Notes: a model not told the origin generated them from the letters alone. 64,000 nucleotides of DNA from an uncultured Erythrobacteraceae bacterium (GCA_946482075.1 CAMLQG010000004.1:6170-70169); one strand, 5' to 3'; positions 26,759 through 36,578 are shown, counted from the first letter of the stretch. Made by a program: numbers and translations.

Positions 26759-29700
26759 CCCAACCGGGCCGGTCGCCTGAGATCGAGCGTCATCGGAAAA
26801 TCTCCCAGCTGTTCCGCCGGTGGTGCATCCATCCGGCCCGGCGTATGGCCATGATCCTGGAATCGCGCCTTGCGCCTTGATTCCGCTTCATAACCGTTCA
26901 CCGGCACAGTGTCATAAGCTCGTCCGCCGGGATGCGCCACATGATAGACGCAGCCGCCCAGCGACCGGCCGTTCCACGTATCGAACACGTCGAAGGTCAG
27001 CGGCGCATCGGCCTTGAGCAGCGGATGGAGGCAGCTCGGCGGAGCCCAGGCCTTGTAGCGCACGCCGCCCACCCCTTCGCCCGGAACCCCGGTGGGATGC
27101 ATCGGCACGCGCCTGCCGTTGCACGCGATCACGTGGCGGCCGGGTACGAGTCCGCGCGCGCGGACCTGCACGCGTTCGGTCGAGCTGTCGACATAGCGCA
27201 CCGTGCCGCCGATCGCGCCGGTTTCGCCCAGCACGTTCCATGGTTCCAGTGCATGAGCGATCTCCAGCACCACGCCGCCGGCCTCGACTTCGCCATGCAC
27301 CGGGAAGCGGAACTGGCGCTGGGCTTCGAACCATTGCGGATCGAAATCATAGCCTGCGCCGCGCAGGTCGGAGAGGATCTCCAGGAAATCCGCCCAGACG
27401 AAATACGGCAGGAGGAAGCGGTCGTGCAGGCTGGTGCCCCAGCGGACCAGCCCGCCCGATTGCGGTTCGCGCCAGAACCAGGCGGTGAGCGCCCGCAGCA
27501 GCAATTGCTGGGCGACGCTCATTTTCGCATCGGGCGGCATCTCGAAGCCGCGGAACTCGACCAGGCCGAGCCGGCCGGTCGGGCCATCGGGCGAATAGAG
27601 CTTGTCGATGCAGATCTCGGTCCGGTGGGTATTGCCCGTCACGTCCACCAGCAGGTTGCGGAACAGGAGGTCGCTGATCCACGGGAATTGCGGCGGATTG
27701 TCGGGGCCCGGCACCTGATCGAGCGCGGTTTCGAGCTCGTAGATGCTGTCATGCCGCGCTTCGTCGATCCGGGGGGCCTGGCTGGTCGGGCCGATGAACA
27801 GGCCGGAGAAGAGATAGGAAAGCGATGGGTGGCGCTGCCAGTAGAGGACGAAGCTCTTGAGCAGGTCCGGCCGGCGGATGAACGGGCTTTCCGTCACCGT
27901 CGCGCCGCCGAGCACGATATGGTTGCCGCCGCCCGTGCCGACCGAGCGGCCGTCGACCATGAACTTGTCCGCTGTCAGCCCGCATTCGCGCGCTTCGTCG
28001 TACAGCCAGGTGGTGATTTCCACCAGTTGGTTCCAGTCCTTGGCGGGATGGATATTGACTTCGATCACGCCGGGATCGGGCGTGACCTTGAGGACATTGA
28101 TCCGCGGATCGGGTGGGGGCGGATAGCCTTCGATGCGGACGGGCATGTCGAGCCGCTGCGCCGTAGCTTCCACTTCGGCGACGAGTTCGAGGAAATCCTC
28201 CAGCACTTCGACCGGGGGGATGAAGACCGAGAGATAGCCCTCGCGGGGCTCCACCGTGATCGCCGTGCGCACCGCGCCTTCGATGATCTGCTGTTCGACC
28301 ACTTCCTGCGCGTTGCTGGCGGGGCCTTCGACATGCTCCACGCGCTGGCCGGCAGGGGCAGATGCTTCGCGGTCATCCGCACCCGCCGCCGCGCGCTGCT
28401 CGCGATAGTCCGCCAGCGGAGCTTGCGGATCGGTCGTGACGCGCGGATGGATATAGGGATAGTCGGACTTGGAGACCCAGGGCAGCGAACCCAGCGGCAG
28501 GCGATAGCCGAGCGAACTGTCGCCCGGCACCGCCATCAGCGCGCCGCGCCGGACAGTCCATTGCTCGCTTTTCCAGCGCGAAGCCCTGGCCGGCTCCGCG
28601 TTCCAGCGCTGGATCGGAAGCACATAGCCCACCGGCTGCGACAGCCCGCGTTCGAACGTGCGGATGAAGCGCTGGCGTTCTTCCGGGTCGTCGAGCTTGG
28701 GATCGCCGGCAGTGACGTTCACCGGCAATTCGCCTTCGCGCTCGATCCACTTCTCCGGATCTTCATAGACCGGATGGACGAAATCCTCCGTCAGCCCGAG
28801 CCCCTTTGCCGTAGCGAACAGGAAGTCCGCCGCGTCGGCCTCGCCGAACTTGCGCTCCGGCTCCCCGTCGGGATCGGCGGCGATCAGCGATGCGTCGTGC
28901 CACAGCGGCTTGCCGTCCGTCCGCCAGTAGAGCGAGAAGCCCCAGCGCGGCAGGCTTTCGCCCGGATACCACTTGCCCTGCCCGTGATGCAGTAGTGCAT
29001 TCGGGCAGAAGCGATCGCGCAGCTTGCGGATCAGCCGGTCGGCATAGCACGCCTTGGTGGGCCCCACCGCATCGCCGTTCCATTCGGGCGCTTCGGGATC
29101 GTCCGCCGCGACGAAGGTCGGTTCGCCGCCCATCGTCAGGCGGACATCCTGCGCGACGAGATCGGCGTCCACCTTCTCGCCCAAGGCCAGCAAGGCGTCC
29201 CAGCGCGGATCGGTGAAGGGCTTGGTGATCCGCACGGCTTCGGCCACGCGGTCCACGTTCATTTCGAAATGAAACTCGACCTTGGCCGGTTCCGCCAGGC
29301 CGGAGACGGGCGCGGCGGAACGGTAATGCGGGGTGGCGCAGAGCGGAATGTGCCCTTCGCCCGCGAACAGGCCGGAGGTAGGGTCGAGCCCGATCCAGCC
29401 CGCCCCCGGCACATAGATCTCGCACCAGGCATGGAGGTCGGTGAAATCCGCTTCCGGCCCCTTGGGACCTTCCACCGGCTCCACATCGGCCTTCATCTGG
29501 ATGAGATAGCCGGACACGAAGCGCGCGGCGTAGCCCAGGCGGCGGAACAGGTTGACCAGCAGCCAGCCGCTGTCCCGGCACGATCCGGTGCCCAGCGTCA
29601 GCGTCTCTTCCGGGGTCTGCACGCCCGGTTCCATCCGCACGACATAGCCGATGCGCCGTTCCAGCGACTGGTTAACATGGACGAGGAAGTCGATCGTGCG

Positions 29701-30114
29701 GCCGGTCCAACTGGAGAATTCGGCCACCAGCGCATCGACTTTCGGGCCGCCGGGAACAGGTTCGAAATAGGCGGCCAGATCTTCCCGCTGATCAGCATCG
29801 TAGGTGAAGGGCACTTCCTCCACCCCATCCTCCACGAAGAAGTCGAACGGGTTGATGATGTCGAGATCGGCGATCAGGTCCACTTCGATCGAGAAATGGT
29901 CGATCTTCTCCGGAAACACGATCCGGGCAAGCCAGTTGCCGTGCGGATCCTGCTGCCAGTTGAGGAAATGGCCGGCAGGCTCGATCCTGAGCGCATAGTT
30001 CGGCACTTTCGTCCGGCTGTGCGGCGCCGGGCGCAAGCGCACGACCTGTGGGCCGAGGGCGATCGGACGATCGTATTTGTATTGGGTAAGGTGATACAGG
30101 CTGGCACGTATCAT
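26755..30114 (-). CDS. Transglutaminase fused to DUF2126 putative amidoligase
   Basis: The 1119-residue protein starts with a transglutaminase unit: Bact_transglu_N ([20 protein letters not shown]), then a core with Cys179 ([10 protein letters not shown]), His228 ([10 protein letters not shown]) and Asp244 (GLDPTSG). A large DUF2126 region follows from about residue 330; this family is described as a putative amidoligase of the glutamine-synthetase fold. Recognisable blocks include [31 protein letters not shown] and [14 protein letters not shown] 30114 is chosen because it starts the beta-domain; upstream in-frame starts to 30219 would add 35 residues across a palindrome. It is the first gene of a 3- to 4-gene operon. 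The biochemical product is not known. Confidence 0.88.
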   Translation of the reverse strand: MIRASLYHLTQYKYDRPIALGPQVVRLRPAPHSRTKVPNYALRIEPAGHFLNWQQDPHGNWLARIVFPEKIDHFSIEVDLIADLDIINPFDFFVEDGVEEVPFTYDADQREDLAAYFEPVPGGPKVDALVAEFSSWTGRTIDFLVHVNQSLERRIGYVVRMEPGVQTPEETLTLGTGSCRDSGWLLVNLFRRLGYAARFVSGYLIQMKADVEPVEGPKGPEADFTDLHAWCEIYVPGAGWIGLDPTSGLFAGEGHIPLCATPHYRSAAPVSGLAEPAKVEFHFEMNVDRVAEAVRITKPFTDPRWDALLALGEKVDADLVAQDVRLTMGGEPTFVAADDPEAPEWNGDAVGPTKACYADRLIRKLRDRFCPNALLHHGQGKWYPGESLPRWGFSLYWRTDGKPLWHDASLIAADPDGEPERKFGEADAADFLFATAKGLGLTEDFVHPVYEDPEKWIEREGELPVNVTAGDPKLDDPEERQRFIRTFERGLSQPVGYVLPIQRWNAEPARASRWKSEQWTVRRGALMAVPGDSSLGYRLPLGSLPWVSKSDYPYIHPRVTTDPQAPLADYREQRAAAGADDREASAPAGQRVEHVEGPASNAQEVVEQQIIEGAVRTAITVEPREGYLSVFIPPVEVLEDFLELVAEVEATAQRLDMPVRIEGYPPPPDPRINVLKVTPDPGVIEVNIHPAKDWNQLVEITTWLYDEARECGLTADKFMVDGRSVGTGGGNHIVLGGATVTESPFIRRPDLLKSFVLYWQRHPSLSYLFSGLFIGPTSQAPRIDEARHDSIYELETALDQVPGPDNPPQFPWISDLLFRNLLVDVTGNTHRTEICIDKLYSPDGPTGRLGLVEFRGFEMPPDAKMSVAQQLLLRALTAWFWREPQSGGLVRWGTSLHDRFLLPYFVWADFLEILSDLRGAGYDFDPQWFEAQRQFRFPVHGEVEAGGVVLEIAHALEPWNVLGETGAIGGTVRYVDSSTERVQVRARGLVPGRHVIACNGRRVPMHPTGVPGEGVGGVRYKAWAPPSCLHPLLKADAPLTFDVFDTWNGRSLGGCVYHVAHPGGRAYDTVPVNGYEAESRRKARFQDHGHTPGRMDAPPAEQLGDFPMTLDLRRPARLG

Positions 30115-30136
30115 TCCCGCATTAGACGACGAGTTC

Positions 30137-30151
30137 TGTTGCGCTGCAACA
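30137..30151. promoter_or_regulatory. Palindrome TGTTGC-GCT-GCAACA upstream of the amidoligase operon
   Basis: A 6-bp inverted repeat with a 3-nt centre lies 23 nt upstream of the DUF2126 start and could be an operator. The related core TTGC-GGC-GCAA occurs at 10697-10707 upstream of the nrtA leader. No binding protein is assigned. Confidence 0.35.
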
Positions 30152-30214
30152 AAAATGTCGCGCGGAGCGAATTCGTCGGCGTTCATGGTGTTGGCGATAC
30201 GCATCCGTAACTTC

Positions 30215-30296
30215 GTCATTGCGAGGAGCGAAGCGACGAAGCAATCCAGGAGCGGTCTGCAATTGCTCTGGATTGCTTCGCTCCGCTCGCAATGAC
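30215..30296. repeat. Intergenic inverted repeat, GTCATTGCGAG family (copy 2)
   Basis: GTCATTGCGAGGAGCGAAGC (30215-30234) faces TTGCTTCGCTCCGCTCGCAATGAC (ending 30296), with an inner pairing GCAATCCAG/CTGGATTGC. It lies in the divergent gap between the amidoligase operon and the pseudouridine synthase. Confidence 0.92.
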
Positions 30297-30379
30297 GAGG
30301 TTACGGTATAATCGCCAATTCGCTTCCCGTGCCGGACGGTGTAACGCTCTTTCCCGATGGGAAGCGCTTGAGAGAGACG

Positions 30380-30940
30380 ATGCCGCGGTTGATCCTGCTG
30401 AACAAACCCTATGACGTGCTTTCGCAGTTCACCGACCAGGGAACCGGGACCGCGCGGCGGACTCTGTCGGATTTCCTCGATCTGCCGGATGTCTATCCCG
30501 CAGGGCGGCTCGATCGTGATAGCGAGGGCCTGCTGCTGCTCACCGATGACGGCCGGTTGCAGGCCCGGATCGCCGATCCGCGCTTCAAGCTGTCGAAATC
30601 CTATCTGGTGCAGATAGAAGGCGACGCACAGGAAGCGAGCCTCGAAAAGCTGCGGAAAGGCGTGCATCTGAAGGATGGCCCGACGCGCCCGGCCGAAGTG
30701 GAGCGGATCGCCGATCCGGCCCTGTGGCCGCGCGATCCGCCCATCCGCTTCCGCAGGAGCGTGCCGGACTGCTGGATCAGGCTGACGATCCGCGAAGGCC
30801 GCAACCGCCAGGTCAGGCGGATGACCGCGGCCATCGGCCATCCGACCTTGCGGCTGGTCCGATGGAGCATCGGAGAGTGGACGGTGGCGGGGCTGCAGCC
30901 GGGCGAATGGCGTGCGGTGCATATCGGTCGGAGCCCTTAG
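30380..30940 (+). CDS. rluE: Pseudouridine synthase, RluE-like (RsuA/RluB/E/F family)
   Basis: This enzyme converts a specific uridine in 23S rRNA to pseudouridine (U2457 in E. coli if it is a true RluE). The 187-residue protein lacks an S4 RNA-binding domain, like RluE. It has the catalytic block AGRLDRDSEGLLLLTDDG with Asp45, and the motifs KSYLVQIEG and IREGRNRQVRRM. ATG 30380 begins directly at the conserved PRLILLNKPYDVL and has GAGAGA just upstream; an in-frame GTG at 30329 would add 17 residues. It is convergent with the RoxA-like gene and their stops overlap by 3 nt. Confidence 0.88.
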   Translation: MPRLILLNKPYDVLSQFTDQGTGTARRTLSDFLDLPDVYPAGRLDRDSEGLLLLTDDGRLQARIADPRFKLSKSYLVQIEGDAQEASLEKLRKGVHLKDGPTRPAEVERIADPALWPRDPPIRFRRSVPDCWIRLTIREGRNRQVRRMTAAIGHPTLRLVRWSIGEWTVAGLQPGEWRAVHIGRSP

Positions 30941-32097
30941 CCGTCCTCATCGAAGGCGAAGACGCCCTTGTTGATCAGCATGACCAGAAAGGACACTGCC
31001 GCCTCGGCATGGGCCAGATGCGGATCGAGCACGAGATGGCCTCTCGCGCAGAGCTCCTCTGCAATTGCCATCGTTTCCTCGGTACATTCGAAACGTTCGC
31101 CGTCCACGAATAGCAGGATCGCGTTCGCGCGATGGCGAATGAAGGAGAGCCGGCTGGCGGGATTGCGGGAAAGACCTTTCCTGTAAGCGAGGGCTCCGCG
31201 CACTTCGGCCGCGCTCACCGGTTCTTCCGGGCTCCAGTCGATATCCGGATATTTGGACTTGCTGTTATGTGCGCCGAACCAGCGCGCGAAGGCCTCGCGG
31301 TCGAGCAGCTTCTCGAGCAGCAGCGAATGCAGCCGATCGATGGATTTCGCGGTGATCTCGCCGGGATTGGCCTGAGGCGTATGGTCCGGATCTTCGTATC
31401 GGGGCCCGTCGCTGTCATTATCGAGCAGGCTGTCGGCCCAGTCCATGATGAGTTCGCGCTGCGCCGGCGCACGGAAACCGATCGAATAGGTCATGCAGTC
31501 ATCGCCGACCGCTATCCCGTTATGCGCGAAGCGTGGCGGCACATACAGGATATCGCCGGGCTCCAGCACCCATTCCTCGAGGGCTTCGAACCGGGAAAGC
31601 AGCCGCAACCCGTCATGGGGCAGCAATTCCGCATCGTCGTTGCAGGGGGCACCGATTTGCCAGCGCCGCCGGCCGAGGCCCTGGACCAGGAACACGTCAT
31701 ACTGGTCGAAATGCGCACCGACGCCGCTCCCGTCCGTCGCATAGCTGACCATCACATCGTCGATCCGCCAGTTGGGCAGGAAGCGAAAGGGCTCGATCAG
31801 TGCCGCGACCTGGGGAACGTGATGATCGACTGCCTGCACCAGCAAGGTCCAGGGATCAGCGCCCAGCCCGGCGAAGCGCTCCTCCGGGAAAGGGCCGGCT
31901 TCGAATGTCCAGTCGCGCGCGGTGACGGATGGCTGCGTCACGAGGCGCGATTCGATCTGCGGCTCGCAGGCAAGCCCGGCCAGCTCGTCGGGGGTGAGCG
32001 GGTTGGCCCAGTCCTGCCACGGGTTGCGGATCAGCAGCGGCCGCTTCTGCCAGTAATCGCGCAGGAACGCGTCGATATCGAAATTGGCGAACCGCAT
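30937..32097 (-). CDS. JmjC/cupin ribosomal-protein oxygenase, RoxA/YcfD-like
   Basis: The protein is a 2-oxoglutarate/Fe(II)-dependent oxygenase of the family that hydroxylates an arginine of ribosomal protein L16 in E. coli (YcfD). The 386-residue length and layout match. The iron ligands are His129 and Asp131 (VGAHFDQYDVFLVQ) and His192 (RFAHNGIAV), with a C-terminal dimerisation and winged-helix part. The N-terminus DAFLRDYWQKRPLLIRN is characteristic. ATG 32097 follows the nadA stop by 26 nt, so the two are probably co-transcribed. The target protein here is inferred from the family only. Confidence 0.88.
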   Translation of the reverse strand: MRFANFDIDAFLRDYWQKRPLLIRNPWQDWANPLTPDELAGLACEPQIESRLVTQPSVTARDWTFEAGPFPEERFAGLGADPWTLLVQAVDHHVPQVAALIEPFRFLPNWRIDDVMVSYATDGSGVGAHFDQYDVFLVQGLGRRRWQIGAPCNDDAELLPHDGLRLLSRFEALEEWVLEPGDILYVPPRFAHNGIAVGDDCMTYSIGFRAPAQRELIMDWADSLLDNDSDGPRYEDPDHTPQANPGEITAKSIDRLHSLLLEKLLDREAFARWFGAHNSKSKYPDIDWSPEEPVSAAEVRGALAYRKGLSRNPASRLSFIRHRANAILLFVDGERFECTEETMAIAEELCARGHLVLDPHLAHAEAAVSFLVMLINKGVFAFDEDG

Positions 32098-32123
32098 GGG
32101 GCCGGGCGGCGGATCGACGCGCT

Positions 32124-33110
32124 CTATCGCGCGCCCAGATCGCCCTTGCCGATCGTGCCGGATGCCATATCCAGCATCCGGTCGAGCGGCTTCTTGGCAG
32201 CGATGCGCAGGCTTTCCTCGATCTCGATGCGCGGGGTCAGGTCGCGCAGGGCGAGGTAGAGCTTCTCCATCGTGTTGAGCGCCATGTAGGGGCAGATATT
32301 GCAGTTGCAGTTGCCGTCGGCCCCCGGGGCGCCGATGAAGTTCTTTTCCGGCAGGCTCTTCTGCATCTGGTGGATGATGTGCGGCTCGGTCGCCACGATC
32401 AGCGTGTCGCCGGGGAAAGTCTTGGCGAAGCTCAATATCCCGCTGGTGGAACCGATATAGTCCGCATGATCGAGGATCGTCGGCGGGCATTCGGGGTGCG
32501 CGGCGATCGGTGCGCCGGGATATTGCGCCTTGAGCTTGAGCAGCTCCTTCTCGCTGAATGCCTCGTGCACGATGCACACGCCGGGCCACAGCAGCATCTC
32601 GCGGCCGAACTTGCGGGAGAGATAGCCGCCCAGATGCCTGTCGGGCCCGAAGATGATCTTCTGGTCTTCCGGAATCTGCGCCAGGATCGATTCCGCGCTG
32701 GAGGAGGTCACGATGATGTCGCTCAGCGCTTTCACTTCGGTCGAGCAGTTGATGTAGGTCAGCGCGATGTGATCGGGATGCGCTTCGCGGAAAGCCTTGA
32801 ACTTTTCGGGGGGGCAGCTGTCTTCCAGGCTGCAGCCGGCTTCCATGTCGGGCAGGACCACGATCTTTTCGGGCGAGAGGATCTTGGCGGTGTCGGCCAT
32901 GAACTTGACCCCGCAGAAGGCGATCACTTCCGCGTCCGTCGCCGCCGCCTTGCGCGAGAGTTCCAGACTGTCGCCCACGAAGTCGGCAATGTCCTGGATT
33001 TCCGGCTTCTGGTAGTAATGCGCCAGGATCACCGCCTTGCGCTCCTTGCGGAGGCGGTCGATCTCGGCAAGCAGGTCGAGGCCGGCGAGGCTGACGGACT
33101 GTACGTTCAT
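32124..33110 (-). CDS. nadA: Quinolinate synthase
   Basis: NadA condenses iminoaspartate with dihydroxyacetone phosphate to make quinolinate in NAD synthesis, using an oxygen-sensitive [4Fe-4S] cluster. The 328-residue protein has the conserved N-terminal KAVILAHYYQKPEIQDIADF, CGVKFMADTAKILSPEK and DMEAGCSLEDSC segments. It also has INCSTEVKA, VTSSSAE and the C-terminal cysteine-rich block NCNCNICPYMALNT. ATG 33110 has GGAGAG upstream. nadB and nadC are not adjacent; the downstream partner is the RoxA-like gene. Confidence 0.95.
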   Translation of the reverse strand: MNVQSVSLAGLDLLAEIDRLRKERKAVILAHYYQKPEIQDIADFVGDSLELSRKAAATDAEVIAFCGVKFMADTAKILSPEKIVVLPDMEAGCSLEDSCPPEKFKAFREAHPDHIALTYINCSTEVKALSDIIVTSSSAESILAQIPEDQKIIFGPDRHLGGYLSRKFGREMLLWPGVCIVHEAFSEKELLKLKAQYPGAPIAAHPECPPTILDHADYIGSTSGILSFAKTFPGDTLIVATEPHIIHQMQKSLPEKNFIGAPGADGNCNCNICPYMALNTMEKLYLALRDLTPRIEIEESLRIAAKKPLDRMLDMASGTIGKGDLGAR

Positions 33111-33183
33111 TGCGGTGGTCTCTCCAGGACGATGCCGCCCAGATAGGGACTGGACGGCCGCGCCCCAAGGAGAAAATGCGTGT

Positions 33184-33897
33184 TCAGCTCCCCGCGATAC
33201 TCGCGGCCTTCTCGATCACCCAGGCCTGCCGCGCCAGCAGTTCCACGGTGACATGCGCGCCGATCACGATGCCGGCCGCCGTCAGCGTGGCGGGATGGAT
33301 GATCCCGAGCGCCTTGCGGTCATGCCGCATGACGAAGCCCAGCGCAGCCAACTGCACCGCCATCGCCAGCCATTCGCCCCAGGGCATGATCAGCGGCATG
33401 GGCAGGAGGCGGCCCAGCGCGGGTTCCATGATCAGCACCATCGCCCCCACCATCAGCCGGCGATGCCACAAAGTGCGGCGGCGCATCGCGATCGCGGCCG
33501 CCACCGTGCCGCCGAAGATCAGCACGCCGGCTTGGGTAAGCGCCAGGAAATAGGCATCGGTGAAGAAGGGCGGGACTCGCGCCGTCTCGATCGCCTTGAT
33601 GCCGACGAAACTTCCGGTTGCCATGATCGCCAGCGCCAGCAGCACGCCCAGCCAGCCGAGCCGCCGATGCATCGCGATGTTCTCGCGCCGCACGAGCGAG
33701 GCCTGCACGATCCCCAGCGCCAGCCAGGAAAGCATGATCAGCCCGTGGAGATGGACGTAGATCGGCACTTTCGGGACATCGACGAAACCGCGCGCGGAAA
33801 ATTGCGCGAAGCCGAAGACGATGAAGAGCGCGACGCCCGCCATCATCCTGGTCCAGAATGTCTGTTCGTTAACCGCGTCGCGGGCCAGAGTTGCCAT
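33184..33897 (-). CDS. Multi-pass membrane protein of unknown function
   Basis: This 237-residue protein has about six or seven predicted membrane helices: MMAGVALFIVFGFAQFSA, YVHLHGLIMLSWLALGIVQ, GWLGVLLALAIMATGSFV, FLALTQAGVLIFGGTVAAA, RLMVGAMVLIM, WLAMAVQLAALGFVM and TAAGIVIGAHVTVELL. Histidines at the ends of helices (YVHLHG, MHRRLGW, WHRRLMVG) are spaced as in families that may bind haem, but I cannot assign one. ATG 33897 is preceded by GGGGGAAAC; an earlier in-frame start at 33930 would add 11 residues before the site. No neighbours suggest a role. Confidence 0.8.
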   Translation of the reverse strand: MATLARDAVNEQTFWTRMMAGVALFIVFGFAQFSARGFVDVPKVPIYVHLHGLIMLSWLALGIVQASLVRRENIAMHRRLGWLGVLLALAIMATGSFVGIKAIETARVPPFFTDAYFLALTQAGVLIFGGTVAAAIAMRRRTLWHRRLMVGAMVLIMEPALGRLLPMPLIMPWGEWLAMAVQLAALGFVMRHDRKALGIIHPATLTAAGIVIGAHVTVELLARQAWVIEKAASIAGS

Positions 33898-33997
33898 GGT
33901 TTCCCCCTTACCAAAGCGCGGGCGGAGCATACCGCATGCGTGTTTGCGGGGAAAGACGGCGCGTGGGGCGGAAAGCCGTAAAACCAGGTTCCAGATC

Positions 33998-34105
33998 GCT
34001 CATGGTGAGGAGGGACTGAGCTTGTCGGAGGCCCGTCACGAACCATGCGCACAACGGTCCTTCGAGGCGCCACTTCGACAAGCTCAGTGTCTCCTCAGGA
34101 TGAGC
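33998..34105. repeat. Intergenic inverted repeat, GCTCATGGTGAGGAG family
   Basis: GCTCATGGTGAGGAGGGACT (from 33998) faces GTGTCTCCTCAGGATGAGC (ending 34105). An inner pair GAGCTTGTCGGA/TTCGACAAGCTC is shared with the GTTCGTCCTGAGC family. It occupies most of the 250-nt gap between the membrane protein and the metallo-hydrolase. Confidence 0.85.
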
Positions 34106-34147
34106 GAGGTAGTTTCTGCTCTTCAGGTGCGGCCCCAAGGGGCGGAA

Positions 34148-35029
34148 TCATCCCGCGATCGTCCATTCCTCGCCCGCATGGGCCACTTCGCCCCGGCGTT
34201 CCAGATCGACCAGATGCGCCAGGACCGACATGCCCGCGGCGGGGAACAGGCGCGGGTCGGTGCCCTTGTACATGTCGGGCACCATGGCGACGATGGTCTG
34301 CGGGCCTTTCTCCAGCTGGCGCAGGATCTGCTTCTCGCGCTGGCGGCGGTGGCCGATCATCCCGCGCACCAGCTGGCGGGGCTTTTCGACTGCGGGGCCG
34401 TGGGCCGGGAAATAGATGCGGTCTTCGCGGTCGTGCAGAAGCTGGAGCGAGGCCATATAGGCCGCCATGTCGCCATCGGGCGGGGAAACGACGCTGGTGG
34501 ACCAGCCCATCACGTGGTCCCCGGTGAACAGGGCGTCGGTCTGCTCCAGCGCGAAGCACAGGTGGTTGGACGTGTGGCCCGGCGTGGCGACGGCCGTCAG
34601 CGTCCAGTCCGAGCCGGAGACGCTTTCGCCGTCCTTCAGCACGCGGTCGGGCGCGTAGCTTGCATCGAAGCCTGCTTCCACCCGGGGGCCGAGATCCTTC
34701 AGCACCAGGCTCTCGCAGCCGATGATCGGCGCGCCGGTCAGCTTCTTGAGCGGGGCTGCGGCGGGCGAATGGTCGAAATGGGTATGCGTGCAGCAGATCG
34801 CGACCACGGTAGCGTCCCCGATCGCGTCCATCACCGCCCGGACATGGTCGGCATCGTCCGGGCCGGGATCGATCACCGCGATATCCGTGCCGCCGCCGAC
34901 CAGATAGGTCTGCGTGCCGGTATAGGTGAAGTGCGACGGGTTGGGGGCGAGCACGCGGCGGACGAGCGGCTCGATCTGTTCGGCCTTTCCGGTCGGCCAA
35001 GGCTGGGGTGGCGCTTCCATGGCTGGCAT
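34148..35029 (-). CDS. Metallo-beta-lactamase-fold hydrolase (LACTB2/glyoxalase II-like)
   Basis: The 293-residue protein has the zinc-binding motif THTHFDH at residues 81-87. The downstream ligands are TPGHTSNHL and LFTGDHVMGW, and FPAHGPA supplies the last histidine region. A C-terminal winged-helix-like tail (QREKQILRQLEKGPQTI...LAHLVDLERRGEV) is typical of LACTB2-like hydrolases. It could act on a thioester, an RNA or another substrate; the sequence alone does not decide. ATG 35029 is used; ATG 35020 is an alternative. It is divergent from glpK across 76 nt. Confidence 0.88.
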   Translation of the reverse strand: MPAMEAPPQPWPTGKAEQIEPLVRRVLAPNPSHFTYTGTQTYLVGGGTDIAVIDPGPDDADHVRAVMDAIGDATVVAICCTHTHFDHSPAAAPLKKLTGAPIIGCESLVLKDLGPRVEAGFDASYAPDRVLKDGESVSGSDWTLTAVATPGHTSNHLCFALEQTDALFTGDHVMGWSTSVVSPPDGDMAAYMASLQLLHDREDRIYFPAHGPAVEKPRQLVRGMIGHRRQREKQILRQLEKGPQTIVAMVPDMYKGTDPRLFPAAGMSVLAHLVDLERRGEVAHAGEEWTIAG

Positions 35030-35105
35030 ATGGGGCCTCTAAGCGGCTAAGTCGAGTAGCTGGGCGAGTGGCCGGGTCGAGTGGTTGGCGGAAGGGGAGG
35101 AAACT

Positions 35106-36578
35106 TTGGCGGGCGACGTGATCCTGGTTCTGGACGAAGGCACCACATCCACGCGCGCGATGGCGATCGGGCTGGACGGGACGCTCCATGGCATGGTCCA
35201 GCGGGACCTCACGCAGTTCTATCCGCAGGCCGGCCGGGTAGAACATGACGCGGCGGAGATATGGGATCGCACGCTGGCCTGCGCGCGTGAAGCCATTGCC
35301 CGCGCCGGCGGGGTGGATCGGATCGCCGCGATCGGCATCACCAACCAGCGCGAGACGGTGGTCGCGTGGGATCGGCAGACGGGCGAGCCGCTAGCGCATG
35401 CGATCGTCTGGCTCGATCGCCGCACGGCGGATTTCTGCGCCGATCTGCGCGAAGACGGGCATGAGGCGATGGTGCAGGAGGTGACCGGCCTGCTGCTCGA
35501 TCCCTATTTCTCCGCCAGCAAGATGCGCTGGCTGCTCGACCATGAAAGCGCTGTGGCCGCTGCGGCGGCAAAGGGCCGGCTGGCTTTCGGCACGATCGAG
35601 AGCTGGCTGGTGTTCAAGCTCACGAAGGGCGCGCATCTGTCGGACGCCAGCAATGCCAGCCGTACCATGCTGCTCCCGCTGGAGGAGGCGGATTGGGATG
35701 AGGGGCTCTGTACCCTGTTCGGCGTTCCACGCGATGCTCTGCCGCGCATCTGCGACAATGCCGGCCCGCTCGCGGTGACCGATGCCGTGCTGTTCGGCCG
35801 CGCGATCCCGATCACCGGGATGGCGGGAGATCAGCAGGCGGCCACGGTGGGGCAGGGTTGCTTCGCGCCGGGAGACGCCAAGGCGACTTACGGCACCGGG
35901 GCCTTCGTGCTGGCCAATAGCGGAACCGTGGTGCCGCGATCGCGCAATCGGCTGCTGTCCACGATCTTCCTCCAGATCGACGGCGCGCGGCGCTATGCGC
36001 TCGAAGGCTCGGTCTTCGTCGCCGGCAGCCTGATCCAGTGGCTGCGCGACGTGCTGGGCCTGATCGCCAGCGCGGCGGAAAGCGAGGCGCTGGCGCGGTC
36101 GGTCGAAAGCAGCGGCGGCGTGGTGATCGTGCCTGCCCTGTCCGGCCTCGGTGCGCCGCACTGGCGGCCCGAGGCGCGCGGCGTGATCGCCGGGCTGAGT
36201 TTCGCCAGCGGCCGGGCGGAGATCGCGCGCGCCGCGCTGGAAGCCATGGCGCACCAGACGCACGATCTCGCCACCGCCTTCGCGGCCGACGGGGCGGGCT
36301 GGCAGGCGCTTCGCATCGATGGCGGGATGAGCGCGAACGACTGGATGGCGCAGGATCTCGCCGATATGCTCGGGCTGGCCGTGGAACGCCCGGATTTCGT
36401 GGAGACGACCGCGCTGGGAGCAGCGATCCTCGCAGCCTATGGCGCTGGGCTGTTCGTGTCGCTGGAAGAAGCCTTCGCGGCGATGAGCGGCCCTACGCGC
36501 CGGTTCGCGCCTGCGATGGCGGACGAAGTACGGGACAAGCGCCTGGCCTTGTGGAGGAAAGCGCTGGGGGCCGCCTGA
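35106..36578 (+). CDS. glpK: Glycerol kinase
   Basis: GlpK phosphorylates glycerol to sn-glycerol-3-phosphate. The product, about 490 residues, has the N-terminal FGGY signatures LDEGTTSTRAMAIG, IGITNQRETVVAWDR and AIVWLDRRTADFC. It also has GMAGDQQAATVGQGCFAPG and GTGAFVLANSG in the ATP-binding half, and IDGGMSANDWMAQDLADMLG. TTG 35106 is chosen because AAGGGGAGG lies 5 nt upstream; an in-frame TTG at 35085 has no such site. glpF and glpD are not in the window. The gene ends exactly where the convergent DUF1465 gene ends. Confidence 0.93.
   Translation: MAGDVILVLDEGTTSTRAMAIGLDGTLHGMVQRDLTQFYPQAGRVEHDAAEIWDRTLACAREAIARAGGVDRIAAIGITNQRETVVAWDRQTGEPLAHAIVWLDRRTADFCADLREDGHEAMVQEVTGLLLDPYFSASKMRWLLDHESAVAAAAAKGRLAFGTIESWLVFKLTKGAHLSDASNASRTMLLPLEEADWDEGLCTLFGVPRDALPRICDNAGPLAVTDAVLFGRAIPITGMAGDQQAATVGQGCFAPGDAKATYGTGAFVLANSGTVVPRSRNRLLSTIFLQIDGARRYALEGSVFVAGSLIQWLRDVLGLIASAAESEALARSVESSGGVVIVPALSGLGAPHWRPEARGVIAGLSFASGRAEIARAALEAMAHQTHDLATAFAADGAGWQALRIDGGMSANDWMAQDLADMLGLAVERPDFVETTALGAAILAAYGAGLFVSLEEAFAAMSGPTRRFAPAMADEVRDKRLALWRKALGAA

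Noticed and set aside
25340..26854. Plus-strand frame opposite the ATP-grasp gene
   Set aside because: No motif is recognisable and it is antisense to a gene with intact family blocks.
32098..33168. N-terminal extension of the RoxA-like frame across nadA
   Set aside because: The extension overlaps nadA in another frame; the oxygenase domain starts at ATG 32097.
35041..35100. Imperfect GTCGAGT/GCGAGTGG tandem upstream of glpK
   Set aside because: Too short and irregular to call a repeat or operator.
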